DNA of 64,000 nt from Priestia endophytica DSM 13796 (GTDB lineage Bacteria > Bacillota > Bacilli > Bacillales > Bacillaceae_H). Each line of letters opens with the position of its first letter. Position 1 is the stretch's first letter. Where the stretch lies: assembly GCF_900115845.1 (NCBI RefSeq), contig NZ_FOXX01000001.1, forward strand, positions 372,001 through 436,000, written 5' to 3'. The notes beneath the pieces were generated by a model. The model made no database searches. It had not been told where the DNA came from and was given only the letters and a program-made list of their open reading frames with translations. Positions 44,702 to 55,842 of the stretch are shown in pieces. The translations under genes were made by a program, and so were the position numbers.

Positions 44702-45979
44702 TTAGCTCGCCTTTTGTCGTGGATGTTCATAAATGTCTATTCCTGCTTCGTTTAGCATCCATTCAATATGGACCCCGTATCCTGATGTTGAATCGTTAAC
44801 AAAAACGTGAGTAACAGCACCAACTAAGCGACCATCTTGAATAATTGGGCTTCCGCTCATGCCCTGTACAATTCCTCCCGTTTTCTCGAGAAGTTTTGGA
44901 TCTGTTACTTTAATTACCATTCCTTTTGTTGCTGGAAACTTCTGATCAACTGTACTTACAATTTCGACACTAAACTCTTCTACTTTATTCTCTTCAATTA
45001 CAGTTAAGATTTTAGCTGGCCCCTTTTTCACTTGATGTGAAAGCGCAATAGGAAGGGGGTTGTTCACAATGTTGTTTTCTACTTGTTCCGTTAACTTCCC
45101 GTAAATACCAAACGGACTGTTGCGCGTAATGTCACCAATTACAGAACGTTCTGAAGAAAAACGAGCAAGCTTCTCTCCAGGAGCTCCGTCACTTCCTTTT
45201 TCAATCGACGTGACCGTTGACTTCATAATTTGTCCATCTTTCACAACAATCGGCTTTTTCGTATCCATATCCGAAATCACATGACCAAGAGCTCCATATT
45301 TTTTCGAATTTGGCTCAAAAAAAGTCATCGTACCAATACCAGCTGCTGAATCACGAATATAGAGTCCAATTCGATAAGCATAATCTCCCTTATCCTTCAA
45401 TGGATAAAGTTTTGTTTTAATACTTTGATCATCACGAGTAACTGTGATGTTAAGTGGATCTCCACTTTTTCCTGCTTGTTTGATAAACGGCGTTACATCA
45501 CTCATTTTCTCAATGTTTTTCCCGTTGATCTCAGTAATCATATCTCCAACTTGGATTCCTGCAATTTCACCTGGAGATTTTTTTCCTTCTTTTGTATCAA
45601 CTTGATGATATCCAACAACAAGGACACCTTTAGAGTTAAGTTTTACTCCAATCGATTGTCCTCCTGGATATACTTTAAAATCAGGAAGAACTTTTACATC
45701 AACTTCTTTCGCTGGAAAAGCACCTGCTTGGACAACGAGTTTGCTTTCTCCAACATCATTACCACTAACTTGCCATGTTGAACTTTCTTTTTCAGGTTCT
45801 ACTGAAACATTTGGCTGATTTGATGACACTTGCTGAGCGGACTGAATGGGCAACGTTTGATTTTCAAAAAGGATGATGTTTGTTGGGATTTTTACATAAT
45901 GCTGCACACTTGGTATAAAACCTATTACGATGAGCGAAACAAGGAGAATTGTTCCTATCCATTTTCTATATCTATCCAT
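44702..45979 (-). CDS. spoIVB: SpoIVB serine peptidase (S55)
   Basis: Forespore-secreted protease that cleaves SpoIVFA and so triggers pro-sigma-K processing in the mother cell. 425 residues: N-terminal signal anchor (about 10-30), PDZ domain near 120-190 (VVGYHQVDT to KTKLYPL), then the chymotrypsin-like peptidase with His in GALGHVISD and Ser375 in GMSGSP. ATG at 45979 is chosen for length and the signal anchor; its GAGGAG site is rather distant. Next to spo0A, the usual order. Confidence 0.95.
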   Translation of the reverse strand: MDRYRKWIGTILLVSLIVIGFIPSVQHYVKIPTNIILFENQTLPIQSAQQVSSNQPNVSVEPEKESSTWQVSGNDVGESKLVVQAGAFPAKEVDVKVLPDFKVYPGGQSIGVKLNSKGVLVVGYHQVDTKEGKKSPGEIAGIQVGDMITEINGKNIEKMSDVTPFIKQAGKSGDPLNITVTRDDQSIKTKLYPLKDKGDYAYRIGLYIRDSAAGIGTMTFFEPNSKKYGALGHVISDMDTKKPIVVKDGQIMKSTVTSIEKGSDGAPGEKLARFSSERSVIGDITRNSPFGIYGKLTEQVENNIVNNPLPIALSHQVKKGPAKILTVIEENKVEEFSVEIVSTVDQKFPATKGMVIKVTDPKLLEKTGGIVQGMSGSPIIQDGRLVGAVTHVFVNDSTSGYGVHIEWMLNEAGIDIYEHPRQKAS

Positions 45980-46116
45980 TGAACATTTCACTCTCCTCGC
46001 TTCCTGCCACACACTTCTTCGTTGAATAAATAAGCACCTGAGATTGTAAAATGAAGCTTTTGCTTATGTCTTTAATGTTACCTTCTTTGCGCACAATTAT
46101 AACTACGAAAAACGAG

Positions 46117-46149
46117 AAAAAGTAGGGAGAATTTGTCTCCCTACTTTTT
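46117..46149 (-). terminator. terminator after recN
   Basis: AAAAAGTAGGGAGA / TCTCCCTACTTTTT perfect stem; its proximal arm includes the recN stop codon. Confidence 0.9.
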
Positions 46150-47850
46150 CAACTGATGCGCAAGCTCAAGCAGCTCTTTTGCATGTTCTTTTGTTAAATC
46201 TGTCACTTCAACTCCTGCGATCATACGGCCAATTTCAATAATTTTTTCATTAGAGCTAAGCGGTGTGACGCTTGTTTGCGTTCTATCGTTCACAGACTTT
46301 TTAGCAATAAATAAGTGCGTATCAGCCATCGCGGCAACCTGTGGCAGATGAGAAATACAGAAAACTTGTGAACCTGTTGAGATTTGGTAAATCTTCTCTC
46401 CAATAGCTTGAGCAACTCGCCCACTTACCCCTGTGTCTACTTCATCAAAAATAATAGATGTCACACCTTGATGATGTGAGAAAATACTTTTAAGTGCGAG
46501 CATAATTCTAGAAAGCTCTCCTCCTGATGCTACTTTTGATAAAGGCTTCAACGGTTCGCCAGGGTTTGTTGAGATATAAAACTCCACATGATCAATTCCG
46601 CTTTTCGTAAACTTTACATCTTTTTCACTAACAGGCGCTTCTTCTCCACGTTTAGCAAACTGAATTTTAAATACGGTTTTAGCCATATAAAGAGCTTGAA
46701 GTTCATGATGAATCTTTTCTGTTAGCTCTTCAGCCAGCTTTTGTCGAATATGAGAAACATTTTTCGCTTCTTTAAAAAGTTCACTCATCACTGCCTCAAG
46801 CTGTTTTTCAATTTTAGAAATGTGCGTATCTCTATTTTGAATCGTATCAATTTCTTCTTCAATAGCATCAGCATACTCTAAAATCTCTTCCACAGATTGT
46901 CCGTACTTTCTCTTTAAGTGATTGATCTCATTTAATCTAGCTTCAATAATATCAAGCCGATTTGGATCAAATTCTAAAGCATCAAGCTGTTGACGAATGC
47001 TATATGAGACGTCTTCAAGTTGATAAAAACAGTTTGACACTGTTTCTGAAATTTCTTTATAGTCATCCTCTAGGTCAGCAATCTCACCTGTGTTGTTCAT
47101 TGCAACAGATACTAAATCAAGCCCTCTTTGTTCCCCGTGCAAAGCATAATAAGCGTCTCTGAGCGAGCTATAAATCTTTTCATAGTTAGAAATTTTAATT
47201 TTCTCTTCAAAAAGATTCTCATCTTCTTTTGGTACAAGTTCAGCTGTTTTAATTTCATTGAGCTGAAACTGAATTAAATCTAGCCTGTGAGCCCTTTGCT
47301 GCTCATTTTCCGTTAGCTTTTCCATTTGTTTTTTCAGACTTATGTATTCATCATAAAGCGAACCGTACAACCCTAGCGCTTTTTCAATAATCGAACCACC
47401 ATATTGATCAAGCAATGTTAAGTGTCGATCACCATTCATAAGGTCTTGATGTTCATGCTGCCCGTGAATATCAACAAGCGTTCCACCGACTTCACGTAAA
47501 ATCGCAAGTGTCACAAGCTTTCCGTTAATGCGACAAATGCTTTTTCCGCTCGCTGTAATCGAGCGCCTTAGCACAATCATCTCATCCTCCACTTCAATTC
47601 CAAGCGACTCTGCTTTTTCAAAGCAGGGATGGCTTTTTTCAATTAAAAACAGCCCTTCTATTTCTGCTCGATCCGTACCGTGTCGAACAAATTCAGCAGA
47701 GCCTCGTCCTCCAACAAGTAAATGAATCGCATCAATAATAATAGACTTTCCAGCCCCTGTCTCCCCTGTTAAAACAGTTAATCCTTTTTCAAATGAAAGA
47801 GATAGGCTTTCGATAATTGCAAAGTTTTTAATCGATAGTTCGGCTAACAC
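46141..47850 (-). CDS. recN: DNA repair protein RecN
   Basis: SMC-like ATPase recruited early to double-strand breaks. 569 residues: Walker A GETGAGKS at 29-36 and GGRGSAEFVRHG, long coiled coils in the middle (about 160-370), then the signature ASGGELSRIMLALK and Walker B SIIFDEVDTG. Starts at GTG 47850, supported by the conserved MLAELSIKNFAI beginning. 14 bases after argR, so cotranscribed. Confidence 0.96.
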   Translation of the reverse strand: MLAELSIKNFAIIESLSLSFEKGLTVLTGETGAGKSIIIDAIHLLVGGRGSAEFVRHGTDRAEIEGLFLIEKSHPCFEKAESLGIEVEDEMIVLRRSITASGKSICRINGKLVTLAILREVGGTLVDIHGQHEHQDLMNGDRHLTLLDQYGGSIIEKALGLYGSLYDEYISLKKQMEKLTENEQQRAHRLDLIQFQLNEIKTAELVPKEDENLFEEKIKISNYEKIYSSLRDAYYALHGEQRGLDLVSVAMNNTGEIADLEDDYKEISETVSNCFYQLEDVSYSIRQQLDALEFDPNRLDIIEARLNEINHLKRKYGQSVEEILEYADAIEEEIDTIQNRDTHISKIEKQLEAVMSELFKEAKNVSHIRQKLAEELTEKIHHELQALYMAKTVFKIQFAKRGEEAPVSEKDVKFTKSGIDHVEFYISTNPGEPLKPLSKVASGGELSRIMLALKSIFSHHQGVTSIIFDEVDTGVSGRVAQAIGEKIYQISTGSQVFCISHLPQVAAMADTHLFIAKKSVNDRTQTSVTPLSSNEKIIEIGRMIAGVEVTDLTKEHAKELLELAHQLKK

Positions 47851-47864
47851 TCCTATTCACACCC

Positions 47865-48314
47865 CTACAGCATTTCTAAAAAGCGATTTGAAATCGTTTT
47901 GGCTTCCTCAGACGTTCTACATATAATTAAACACGTATCGTCTCCACAAATTGTTCCTAAAATTTCTTCCCAATCTAAGTGATCAATAAGAGCTCCAACT
48001 ACATTTGCATTACCTGGCAACATTTTCATAACAAGTAAATTCTCAGCTGCATCAATTTTTATAAATGCATCTGTAAGAGCACGCTTTAATTTTTGAAGAG
48101 GATTAAAACGCTGGTCAGCTGGTAAGCTATATTTGTAGCGCCCATCAAGCATTGGCACTTTTACAAGATGAAGTTCTTTAATATCACGGGAAACTGTTGC
48201 TTGTGTAACATTAAAGCCTAAGCTTTTTAAAATATCGACTAAATCATCCTGTGTTTCAATATCGTTATTTGCAATAACTTCTCTAATTTTAATATGTCGC
48301 TGTCCTTTATTCAT
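47865..48314 (-). CDS. argR: arginine repressor ArgR (AhrC)
   Basis: Hexameric arginine-dependent regulator that represses arginine synthesis and activates catabolism. 149 residues: N-terminal winged helix ([12 protein letters not shown], then [19 protein letters not shown]) and C-terminal hexamer/Arg domain with [17 protein letters not shown] at 48314. A TATAAT at 48346-48351 on the minus strand is followed at once by TTCAAATTCAA, which might be an ARG-box half site for autoregulation; this is weak. Confidence 0.96.
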   Translation of the reverse strand: MNKGQRHIKIREVIANNDIETQDDLVDILKSLGFNVTQATVSRDIKELHLVKVPMLDGRYKYSLPADQRFNPLQKLKRALTDAFIKIDAAENLLVMKMLPGNANVVGALIDHLDWEEILGTICGDDTCLIICRTSEEAKTISNRFLEML

Positions 48315-48478
48315 CATTTACACCTCACATAATCTTTGAATTTGAATTATAGCTATGTATAAGAAAAAGTTTTCTTGTTTTTTTATAAGCTCTCCCTTTT
48401 TCACAAAACAATGTATGTAATACTATGTTAGCTAATTATCGCAGCTTAGACAACTTATAAAGCAAGCCATGACAAACT

Positions 48479-48508
48479 TTAAGCGGCGCTATAAAAAGCA
48501 CCGCTTAA
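48479..48508 (-). terminator. probable terminator after tlyA
   Basis: TTAAGCGG-C-GCT / AGC-A-CCGCTTAA stem with one internal mismatch. The T tract on the minus strand is poor, so termination may be incomplete. Confidence 0.5.
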
Positions 48509-48512
48509 TTTA

Positions 48513-49337
48513 TTACCCTTTTTTTAAAGCCGCATGCGCTTGTGTTACGGCTTGTTCTATTGTTGTTTCAGAAAAAGTTTCGCCAACTTCTTTTTCCCCA
48601 CTCCACTTTAGATGAAGAAGAAATTCAATATTTCCATCTCCCCCTGTAATTGGAGAATACGTTAAAGAAGCAATATCATATCCTTCACGAAGAACAAATG
48701 TACAAATTTCTTGGAGTACATCTTCATGTACAGCTCGATCTCTGACAATTCCTTTTTTCCCAACTTGTTCACGTCCTGCTTCAAACTGTGGTTTCACAAG
48801 AGCAACAACATCACTATTTGGGACAAGTAATGTTTTAAGAACCGGAAAAATTAATTTTAAAGAAATAAAAGAAACGTCAATAGAAGCAAATTGCGGCATT
48901 CCAAACTGTAGCTGATCTGGTGTTACATAGCGGAAATTTGTTCTTTCCATCACAACTACACGCTCATCTTGACGCATTTTCCATGCAAGCTGATTATATC
49001 CCACATCAAGCGCATAAGAAAGCTGTGCTCCATTTTGAAGAGCGCAATCTGTAAAGCCCCCTGTTGATGCTCCGATATCTAACATAATTTTATCTTTTAC
49101 AGTAAGATCAAATTCCTTAAGTGCCTTTTCGAGTTTAAATCCTCCTCTGCTTACATAAGGCATTACTTTTCCTTTTACAGTAAGAGGTGTATCAACTGAA
49201 ATTTTTTCTCCAGGTTTATCTAATCTTTGTTCATTTGTATATACGAGACCTGCCATGACAGTGCGTTTAGCTTTTTCACGTGTTTCCACTAAGCCACGCT
49301 CCACCAATAACACATCTACACGTTCTTTTTTCGTCAC
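48513..49337 (-). CDS. tlyA: TlyA family rRNA methyltransferase/hemolysin-like YqxC
   Basis: 274 residues: N-terminal S4 RNA-binding domain ([20 protein letters not shown] split at residues 4-23) and an FtsJ-like SAM methyltransferase domain with [15 protein letters not shown] as the SAM motif and VDVSFISL as motif IV-like. In mycobacteria the family 2'-O-methylates 16S and 23S rRNA cytidines; that activity here is by analogy. Overlaps dxs by four bases. Confidence 0.92.
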   Translation of the reverse strand: MTKKERVDVLLVERGLVETREKAKRTVMAGLVYTNEQRLDKPGEKISVDTPLTVKGKVMPYVSRGGFKLEKALKEFDLTVKDKIMLDIGASTGGFTDCALQNGAQLSYALDVGYNQLAWKMRQDERVVVMERTNFRYVTPDQLQFGMPQFASIDVSFISLKLIFPVLKTLLVPNSDVVALVKPQFEAGREQVGKKGIVRDRAVHEDVLQEICTFVLREGYDIASLTYSPITGGDGNIEFLLHLKWSGEKEVGETFSETTIEQAVTQAHAALKKG

Positions 49338-51238
49338 CTTGCTTCAAGTCCTTTAGTCTTTTTTACGTTCACACGCTTTTGCAAACGAGTTACAACATGT
49401 TCAGTTGTAAACTCAATTTCTTCTAGAAGGCGATCAACGCTTCCATGCTCAACAAAGTAGTCTGGAATTCCCATGCGATCAACAAGTGAACTATCATATC
49501 CGTGATCTGAAGCAAACTCTAATACAGCACTTCCAAATCCACCTTCTAAAACAGCTTCTTCAATCGTCATAATCGGCTTGTTTTCTTTAAAAAGCTCATG
49601 AAGCATCTTATGATCAAGCGGCTTAATAAAACGAGCGTTTACAATCTTAACAGATATGCCGTTCTTCGCCATCTTTTCACGCGCTTCCATTGCCATCTCA
49701 ATTGAAGGACCAAATGTTAAAATTGTGGCATCATGCCCTTCTTTTAACACTTCCCACGTTCCAATCGGAATTGTTTTTAGTTCTTTATCCATTGGAACAC
49801 CAAGTCCATTTCCACGTGGATAACGTATTGCAATTGGACCATCGTTATATTGAAGAGCCGTGTACACTAAATGCTGCCCTTCATTTTCATCTTTCGGCAT
49901 CATCATAACCATGTTTGGAATATGGCGCATAAAGGCAATGTCAAATACGCCTTGATGTGTTTCACCATCAGCTCCAACAAGACCTGCTCGATCAATACCA
50001 AAGAAAACGTTCAAGTTTTGACGACATACGTCATGCACAACTTGGTCATATGCACGCTGTAAAAATGTTGAATAGATAGCTAAAAACGGTTTCATGTCTT
50101 GTGTAGCAAGTCCTGCTGCTACAGTTGTGGCATGTTGTTCAGCAATCCCTACATCATACATGCGCTCTGGAAATTCTTTTTGAAAAGCTTCAAGCTTTGA
50201 GCCTACAGGCATAGCTGGTGTTATCGCAACAACTCTGTCATCTTCACGCGCTACTTTTTGAACAGTATCACTGATAACTTTACTCCAAGCTGGAGGCGTG
50301 TCTTTTGGTTTAATGAAATCACCTGATTCAATCTTGTAAGGACCTGTACCATGCCATGTTCCAATTTTATCGCTTTCAGCAGGCAAGTACCCTTTTCCTT
50401 TTTTCGTTAAAACATGCACAAGGATAGGACCATTTGTTTTTTTAGCATAGCGAAGATTATCGAACAGTTCCTCATAGTTGTGCCCATCAACAGGACCAAG
50501 ATATGTGAAACCAAGTTCTTCAAAGAACATGCCCGATACAAACATATACTTTAGACCATCTTTTACACGTTCAGCTGTTGAAGCTAAACGTCCTCCAACA
50601 GATGGAACTTTTTTAAGTAAAAACTCAAGCTCATCTTTAACCCAATGATATTTGCCAGCTGTGCGTAAACGACCTAGCACATTATGCAGGGCACCAACGT
50701 TTGGGGCAATAGACATTTCATTGTCATTTAAAATAACGATCATGTCTTTTTGCTCATGTCCAATGTGGTTTAAAGCTTCCAAGGCCATTCCACCTGTTAA
50801 AGCTCCATCACCAATAATCGGAATGATATAATCATCTGTTTTCTTCAGATCTCTTGCAATAGCCATTCCCATTGCCGCTGATAAAGACGTTGAACTGTGA
50901 CCTGTTTCCCAAACATCATGTTCGCTTTCATTTCGTTTCGGAAATCCACATAGACCTTTGTACTTACGTAATGTATCGAACTTACAGGCACGGCCAGTTA
51001 AAATTTTATGGACATATGATTGATGTCCAACATCCCATAAAAACTTGTCTTTTGGGCTATCAAATATTTTATGAAGCGCAATTGTTAATTCAACCACCCC
51101 AAGATTTGGACCGATGTGGCCCCCTGTAACGGACAGATTCTCGATCAAAAAGCGTCGAATATCTTCTCCAAGTGACTCTAATTCACTAGTAGACATTTTC
51201 TTTAAAAATGCCGGATTTTTTATTGACGTAAGATCCAA
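49334..51238 (-). CDS. dxs: 1-deoxy-D-xylulose-5-phosphate synthase
   Basis: Thiamine diphosphate enzyme that commits pyruvate and glyceraldehyde 3-phosphate to the MEP isoprenoid pathway. 634 residues. [15 protein letters not shown] motif [15 protein letters not shown], and the second domain with [16 protein letters not shown] and YDQVVHDV. Starts at TTG 51238, supported by the conserved MDLTSI beginning and a weak GTGAGTGA site. Downstream of ispA, making an isoprenoid pair. A folded leader and its own promoter precede it. Confidence 0.96.
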   Translation of the reverse strand: MDLTSIKNPAFLKKMSTSELESLGEDIRRFLIENLSVTGGHIGPNLGVVELTIALHKIFDSPKDKFLWDVGHQSYVHKILTGRACKFDTLRKYKGLCGFPKRNESEHDVWETGHSSTSLSAAMGMAIARDLKKTDDYIIPIIGDGALTGGMALEALNHIGHEQKDMIVILNDNEMSIAPNVGALHNVLGRLRTAGKYHWVKDELEFLLKKVPSVGGRLASTAERVKDGLKYMFVSGMFFEELGFTYLGPVDGHNYEELFDNLRYAKKTNGPILVHVLTKKGKGYLPAESDKIGTWHGTGPYKIESGDFIKPKDTPPAWSKVISDTVQKVAREDDRVVAITPAMPVGSKLEAFQKEFPERMYDVGIAEQHATTVAAGLATQDMKPFLAIYSTFLQRAYDQVVHDVCRQNLNVFFGIDRAGLVGADGETHQGVFDIAFMRHIPNMVMMMPKDENEGQHLVYTALQYNDGPIAIRYPRGNGLGVPMDKELKTIPIGTWEVLKEGHDATILTFGPSIEMAMEAREKMAKNGISVKIVNARFIKPLDHKMLHELFKENKPIMTIEEAVLEGGFGSAVLEFASDHGYDSSLVDRMGIPDYFVEHGSVDRLLEEIEFTTEHVVTRLQKRVNVKKTKGLEAR

Positions 51239-51263
51239 ATCGGATCACTCACTTTCGTACTTA

Positions 51264-51346
51264 GTTAGCCACACTACTTTAGTAGCCTTCCTTGAAAAAA
51301 GAGCCGCTAACACAAACGTGATAACGGCAAGAAAGAATCACTTTCT
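51264..51346 (-). promoter_or_regulatory. structured dxs leader
   Basis: GTTAGC (51264-51269) and GCTAAC (51306-51311) form an outer stem enclosing CTAC-N4-GTAG (51274-51285) and a further pyrimidine/purine hairpin. A separate AGAAAG/CTTTCT hairpin (51330-51346) lies upstream. The outer stem ends about 26 bases before the start codon. No known riboswitch class recognised. Confidence 0.4.
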
Positions 51347-51391
51347 AATTTTCAAAAAAAACTAAACACTCCATAGCATAATTGTGACATT

Positions 51392-51420
51392 ATTGTAGCA
51401 TAAAAACATCTCAAGCTCAA
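51392..51420 (-). promoter_or_regulatory. dxs promoter
   Basis: Minus strand TTGAGC (51415-51420), exact 17-base spacer, TACAAT (51392-51397). It lies just after the ispA stop and gives a leader of roughly 145 bases. Confidence 0.6.
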
Positions 51421-51441
51421 TCTTTAGCTTTTGATATTCTT

Positions 51442-52320
51442 TTATTGCTGACGCCATGCGATGTAATAAGAAAGCTCTTTTAACATACTATCTTGAATTT
51501 CAGCTTTTTCAAGCTCCATAATTGCTTGATCCATATGATACTGTAATTTCTCTTTTGCATTTTCCATGCCTAAAAGAGCTGGATATGTTGCTTTATCATT
51601 ACCTGTATCACTTCCAACAGGCTTACCAAGAAGCTGTTCATTTCCTTCAATATCTAAGATGTCATCTTGAATTTGAAAAGCTAAACCAAGATGATAGCTG
51701 AAATTTTTCAAATGACTAAGCTGATCTTCCGATGCTCCTGCAATAATTGCTCCAGCAATAATCCCAAAAGAAAGGAGTTTTCCTGTCTTATGTTCATGGA
51801 TGTATTCTAACTCTTTTAACGAAAGCTTTTTCTCTTCGCCTTCAATATCAGCCATCTGCCCCCCAACCATTCCTTCAGCACCTGCTGCACGTGCTAATTC
51901 TTCAATCACAAGCAGCTTAATTTCTGGAGAAAAGTTAGCTTTTGTTACGATTTGAAAGCTATAGGTTAGCAAAGCATCGCCAGCTAAAATAGCGGCTGCT
52001 TCTCCGAACACTTTATGGTTTGTTGGCTTTCCTCTTCTTAGATCATCATCATCCATGCTTGGCAAGTCATCATGAACTAATGAGTAGGTGTGAATCATTT
52101 CAACAGCACATGCTGCTTCATAACCAAGGGATTTATCTTTCCCGAATGCTTCAAGCGTTGCTAAAAGAAGAATCGGACGAATGCGCTTTCCGCCTGCTGT
52201 TAGGGAGTATAACATCGATTCTTTCAGCAAGCTTGGCATCTGTAGCGCTTCAATTTGCGTTGGGAGAAGCTCTTCGACTAACTTTTTATATTCTTTTAAA
52301 TAGCTCTCAAGCGCGATCAT
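51442..52320 (-). CDS. ispA: farnesyl diphosphate synthase
   Basis: Condenses isopentenyl and allylic diphosphates to FPP. 292 residues with the first Asp-rich motif [10 protein letters not shown] preceded by MIHTYSLVH and the second [18 protein letters not shown] is also present. Overlaps xseB by four bases. The residue before the first Asp-rich motif region fits the short-chain FPP type of Bacillus. Confidence 0.95.
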   Translation of the reverse strand: MIALESYLKEYKKLVEELLPTQIEALQMPSLLKESMLYSLTAGGKRIRPILLLATLEAFGKDKSLGYEAACAVEMIHTYSLVHDDLPSMDDDDLRRGKPTNHKVFGEAAAILAGDALLTYSFQIVTKANFSPEIKLLVIEELARAAGAEGMVGGQMADIEGEEKKLSLKELEYIHEHKTGKLLSFGIIAGAIIAGASEDQLSHLKNFSYHLGLAFQIQDDILDIEGNEQLLGKPVGSDTGNDKATYPALLGMENAKEKLQYHMDQAIMELEKAEIQDSMLKELSYYIAWRQQ

Positions 52321-52556
52321 TTGTCACCTTCCTCTCCAACAGAGAAAGGAGCAAGGTTTCCATCTTCTTGCAAGATTTGCTCCATTTGTGTTTCAATTTT
52401 TTGAAGGCGATCATGACAAAATTTTGAGAGTTTCATTCCTTCTTGAAATCGGTCAATAGCTTCTTCTAAAGGAACGTCACCTTCTTCAAGTTTATCAACG
52501 ATTTTTTCAAGTTCTTCCATCGCTTCTTCAAATGTATATTCTTTTTCTTCACTCAT
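52317..52556 (-). CDS. xseB: exodeoxyribonuclease VII small subunit
   Basis: 79-residue helical, acidic partner of XseA. It begins [20 protein letters not shown] and continues with [13 protein letters not shown], the family hallmark. ATG at 52556 follows AAGGAGT and overlaps the xseA stop by eight bases; overlaps ispA at the other end. Confidence 0.95.
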   Translation of the reverse strand: MSEEKEYTFEEAMEELEKIVDKLEEGDVPLEEAIDRFQEGMKLSKFCHDRLQKIETQMEQILQEDGNLAPFSVGEEGDK

Positions 52557-53898
52557 TCTCACCACTCCTTATGTCTTCTACAAGACAATCAATGGACCCA
52601 TCTTTCAAGCGTAGCGTTACCGTTTCACCTTTTGCTACACCTTTTGTACTTTTCACAAGCTTTTCCTCTTCATTGTATACAAGACTATATCCACGCTCCA
52701 TAATCTTTAACGGACTGAGCGCATTTAGCTTTGCCATATGAGAAGACAACAGCATCTTTTTAGCATTCAACACTGTTGTTATATCTTTTTGTAACAAGCG
52801 TGTTAAACGTTCTCGTTCTCTATCAGCTTCTTTTAACCTTGCGTATGGATGATGTGTAAGAAGACGACGCTTTATGTAAGAGAACTTTTCTTCTTTTCTC
52901 ATAGCAATACGCTTACTTTCCTTATGTAAACGATCAAGCAAAAGATCCAATTGCTGCTCCTTTTGTTCTAGCAGCTTTGTTGGATATCGAAAAGCATACG
53001 ACTTCTCTGTACGTTCTAAGCGCGTCTTTTTTGCGGTAATATGCGACGAAATTGCTCTTGTTAAGCGAATTTTCCGCTGGCTAATTCGTTCAAGTACCTC
53101 CGTTAAATTAGGCACCGCTAGTTCAGCTGCTGCAGTAGGAGTCGGAGCACGCATGTCAGCTACAAAATCAGCGATCGTGAAATCTGTTTCATGACCTACA
53201 GCTGAAATAATAGGAAGCTTTGACTCATATATAGCTCGGGCAACTTTTTCATCGTTAAATCCCCAAAGTTCTTCAATAGAACCACCGCCGCGTCCGATAA
53301 TTAGCACATCCGCGTTTATATCTTTCGCCTTTTTAATTCCACTTACAATTGAAGCAGGAGCGCGATCACCTTGTACAAGAGCTGGAATTAAAATAATTTG
53401 AGCAACAGGATATCTCCGTTTAATCGTTGTCATAATATCCCTTACAGCTGCTCCTGTTGGAGAGGTTACAACTCCAACGAGGTTAGGATAAAGAGGGAGA
53501 GGCTTTTTAATCCTAGGATCAAAAAGCCCTTCTCCCTCTAATTTGTTCTTCAGCTGCTCATAAGCAAGATGAAGACTTCCTACTCCGTCAGGCTGCATGT
53601 CGCGAATATAAAGCTGATAATTGCCGCTTCCTTCGTAAACTGAAACTTCTCCCCTTGCAAGAACTTTCATACCGTTTTCAGGGATAAAAGGCAAATTTTT
53701 ATTTTGACTCGAAAACATCACAGCAGACATGCGGGCATGCTCGTCTTTTAAGGTAAAATACATATGCCCTCTGCTATGCTGTTTAAAGTTTGAGATTTCC
53801 CCTTTCAGCCACACATCTTGCAAATGGGGATCAACGTCAAATTTTCGTTTGATATATTTCGTTAAAGCCGTAATTGTTAAAGGCTTTAATTCGCTCAT
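52549..53898 (-). CDS. xseA: exodeoxyribonuclease VII large subunit
   Basis: Single-strand exonuclease catalytic subunit, 449 residues: N-terminal OB fold ([20 protein letters not shown]), catalytic domain with [29 protein letters not shown] and [17 protein letters not shown], and a coiled C-terminal part (about 270-400). Starts after AAGGGGG, 18 bases downstream of folD. Confidence 0.96.
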   Translation of the reverse strand: MSELKPLTITALTKYIKRKFDVDPHLQDVWLKGEISNFKQHSRGHMYFTLKDEHARMSAVMFSSQNKNLPFIPENGMKVLARGEVSVYEGSGNYQLYIRDMQPDGVGSLHLAYEQLKNKLEGEGLFDPRIKKPLPLYPNLVGVVTSPTGAAVRDIMTTIKRRYPVAQIILIPALVQGDRAPASIVSGIKKAKDINADVLIIGRGGGSIEELWGFNDEKVARAIYESKLPIISAVGHETDFTIADFVADMRAPTPTAAAELAVPNLTEVLERISQRKIRLTRAISSHITAKKTRLERTEKSYAFRYPTKLLEQKEQQLDLLLDRLHKESKRIAMRKEEKFSYIKRRLLTHHPYARLKEADRERERLTRLLQKDITTVLNAKKMLLSSHMAKLNALSPLKIMERGYSLVYNEEEKLVKSTKGVAKGETVTLRLKDGSIDCLVEDIRSGENE

Positions 53899-53916
53899 GA
53901 CACTTCCCCCTTGTTA

Positions 53917-54768
53917 TTAAGAACGAACGCGAGCTTTTGCTGACTGAATTGTATTTTCTAAAAGCATTGTAATTGTCATTGGACCTACTCCACCTGGAAC
54001 AGGTGTAATAGCACCAGCAACTTCTTTTACTTCTTCAAAATCTACGTCTCCACAAAGCTTTCCATCTACGCGGTTAATCCCAACATCGATCACAACCGCT
54101 CCTTCTTTTACATCTTGAGCTTTAACAAAGTTTGGAATTCCAACCGCAACAATTAGGATATCTGCATCTTTTGTATGCTTTTGCATGTTTTGTGTTCTAG
54201 AGTGACAGTATGTTACCGTTGCATTTTCATTTAAGAATAATTGGCCAACAGGTTTACCAACAATATTGCTGCGCCCAATCACAACAACGTGTTTTCCAGA
54301 TACTTCAATACCTGTTTTTCTAACCATTTCTAATACGCCGTGTGGAGTACATGGCAAGAATGTTTCTTGACCAATCATCATTTTACCAACGCTGATTGGA
54401 TGAAAACCATCAACGTCCTTTTTAGGAGAAATGCGCTCGATGACAGCATCTTCATTAATATGTTTTGGAAGTGGAAGCTGAACTAAAATTCCATCAATTG
54501 CATCATCTTCATTTAACTTGTCAATATGACCAAGTAGTTCTTCTTCTGATACTGTGTCTGGAAGTTTAATTGAAACCGAATGAATACCTGTATTTTCACA
54601 AGCGCGATGTTTACTGCGTACATATGTTTCGGAAGCAGGGTCTTGTCCAACTAATATAACAGCTAAGCCTGGTTGAACTCCTTGCTCCTTTAGCATTTCA
54701 ACTTCTTTTTTCATACTTTCTCGCTTCTCACTTGCTAATTCTTTACCATTAATTAATTGTGCACTCAT
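53917..54768 (-). CDS. folD: methylenetetrahydrofolate dehydrogenase/cyclohydrolase
   Basis: Bifunctional folate enzyme giving 10-formyl-THF and NADPH. 283 residues. YVRSKHRACENTGI contains the catalytic Lys; GILVQLPLPKH, KDVDGFHP, VVIGRSNIVGKPVG (NADP) and PVPGGVGPMTITML are standard signatures. Probably in one transcription unit with xseA-xseB-ispA. Confidence 0.97.
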   Translation of the reverse strand: MSAQLINGKELASEKRESMKKEVEMLKEQGVQPGLAVILVGQDPASETYVRSKHRACENTGIHSVSIKLPDTVSEEELLGHIDKLNEDDAIDGILVQLPLPKHINEDAVIERISPKKDVDGFHPISVGKMMIGQETFLPCTPHGVLEMVRKTGIEVSGKHVVVIGRSNIVGKPVGQLFLNENATVTYCHSRTQNMQKHTKDADILIVAVGIPNFVKAQDVKEGAVVIDVGINRVDGKLCGDVDFEEVKEVAGAITPVPGGVGPMTITMLLENTIQSAKARVRS

Positions 54769-54842
54769 TGATCATTCTCTCCTTCTCTGTCATCTCTGTA
54801 TGTTGTTTTATCACTTTATTTTAAATCTTTTATAAAAGATTT

Positions 54843-55232
54843 TTAACTATTTGATGCTGAGATTTTAGATAATACGCCATTGATAAAACGACCTGATTGA
54901 TCATCACCAAACGTTTTTGCAAGTTCGATGGCTTCATTAATGCTTACGTTTTGGGGAATGTCTTCTTCATATTTCATTTCATAAACCGCAATTCTTAAAA
55001 TAATACGGTCAACGTTCGCTAGACGATCTAGCGTCCATTTTTCAAGGTTTGCACTAATCAAGCTGTCAATCTCTTCTTTGTTTTCTGACACACCAAGAAC
55101 AAGCTGACGTAAAAACGCATCAACCTCTTCCTCTTCTACTACATTGTCAATAGCTTCTTCTGGGCTATTTTGGCCAATCTCACATTGAAAAAGAGCTTGA
55201 AGCGCTTTTTCCCTTGCTGTACGTCTTTTCAT
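54843..55232 (-). CDS. nusB: transcription antitermination protein NusB
   Basis: 129-residue all-helical antitermination factor that binds BoxA with NusE for rRNA transcription. Begins [16 protein letters not shown] and ends with the typical [26 protein letters not shown] split near the C-terminus. AAGGAG precedes the ATG. Confidence 0.96.
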   Translation of the reverse strand: MKRRTAREKALQALFQCEIGQNSPEEAIDNVVEEEEVDAFLRQLVLGVSENKEEIDSLISANLEKWTLDRLANVDRIILRIAVYEMKYEEDIPQNVSINEAIELAKTFGDDQSGRFINGVLSKISASNS

Positions 55233-55381
55233 AAATAGGTATACTCCTTTTTTAACTTATCCAATTATCATATCCTGATAATAGCATAGTTTCCTACCGC
55301 GAGTACATAACGTATCCACGTATTGTTATTTTCCGAATCTTCACAGAAATAAGAATTGGAAACAACAAGAAAGAAACTCGC

Positions 55382-55410
55382 AAAAAAGCTGCTCTTATTG
55401 TAAGAGCAGC
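55382..55410 (-). terminator. terminator of the accB-accC-yqhY operon
   Basis: Perfect GCTGCTCTTA / TAAGAGCAGC stem with TTG loop, six T residues next on the minus strand. Confidence 0.93.
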
Positions 55411-55417
55411 CCCTTCA

Positions 55418-55822
55418 TTAGATAGAATCAATCTCTTCTTCCTTTTGAGGAGATTCAAAGATGACGCCCACGATATGAACGTTAACTTCTGCTAATTCGA
55501 GTGCTGTCATATTTTTCAACGCTTCTCGAATGTTATCTTGAACTTGACTTGCAACCGTTGGAATAGAAACGCCATAGTTCATAGAACAGAACACATCAAT
55601 TTTAATGCCTTCTTCACTAAGCTCTACTTTGACGCCTTTGCCGTGATTCTTTTTCCCAAGCTTCTCAACAACGCCAGATGCAAAGTTTCCACGCATTTGG
55701 CCAACGCCTGCTACTTCAGATGCGGCAATACCTGCGATAACTTCAATCACTTCAGGAGCGATTTCTACTTTTCCTAACGCATTTTCATTTTCTCCCATAT
55801 CTAACACATGATTTTCGTTCAT
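55418..55822 (-). CDS. yqhY: Asp23/Gls24 family protein YqhY
   Basis: 134-residue DUF322 protein. The core IAPEVIEVIAGIAASEVAGV and VDVFCSMNYGVSIPTVASQVQ-type segments match the family. YqhY is encoded with accBC throughout Bacillus and is thought to influence acetyl-CoA carboxylase activity; the mechanism is open. 20 bases after accC. Confidence 0.92.
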   Translation of the reverse strand: MNENHVLDMGENENALGKVEIAPEVIEVIAGIAASEVAGVGQMRGNFASGVVEKLGKKNHGKGVKVELSEEGIKIDVFCSMNYGVSIPTVASQVQDNIREALKNMTALELAEVNVHIVGVIFESPQKEEEIDSI

Positions 55823-55842
55823 AGGCTATTCCTCCTTGAGAA

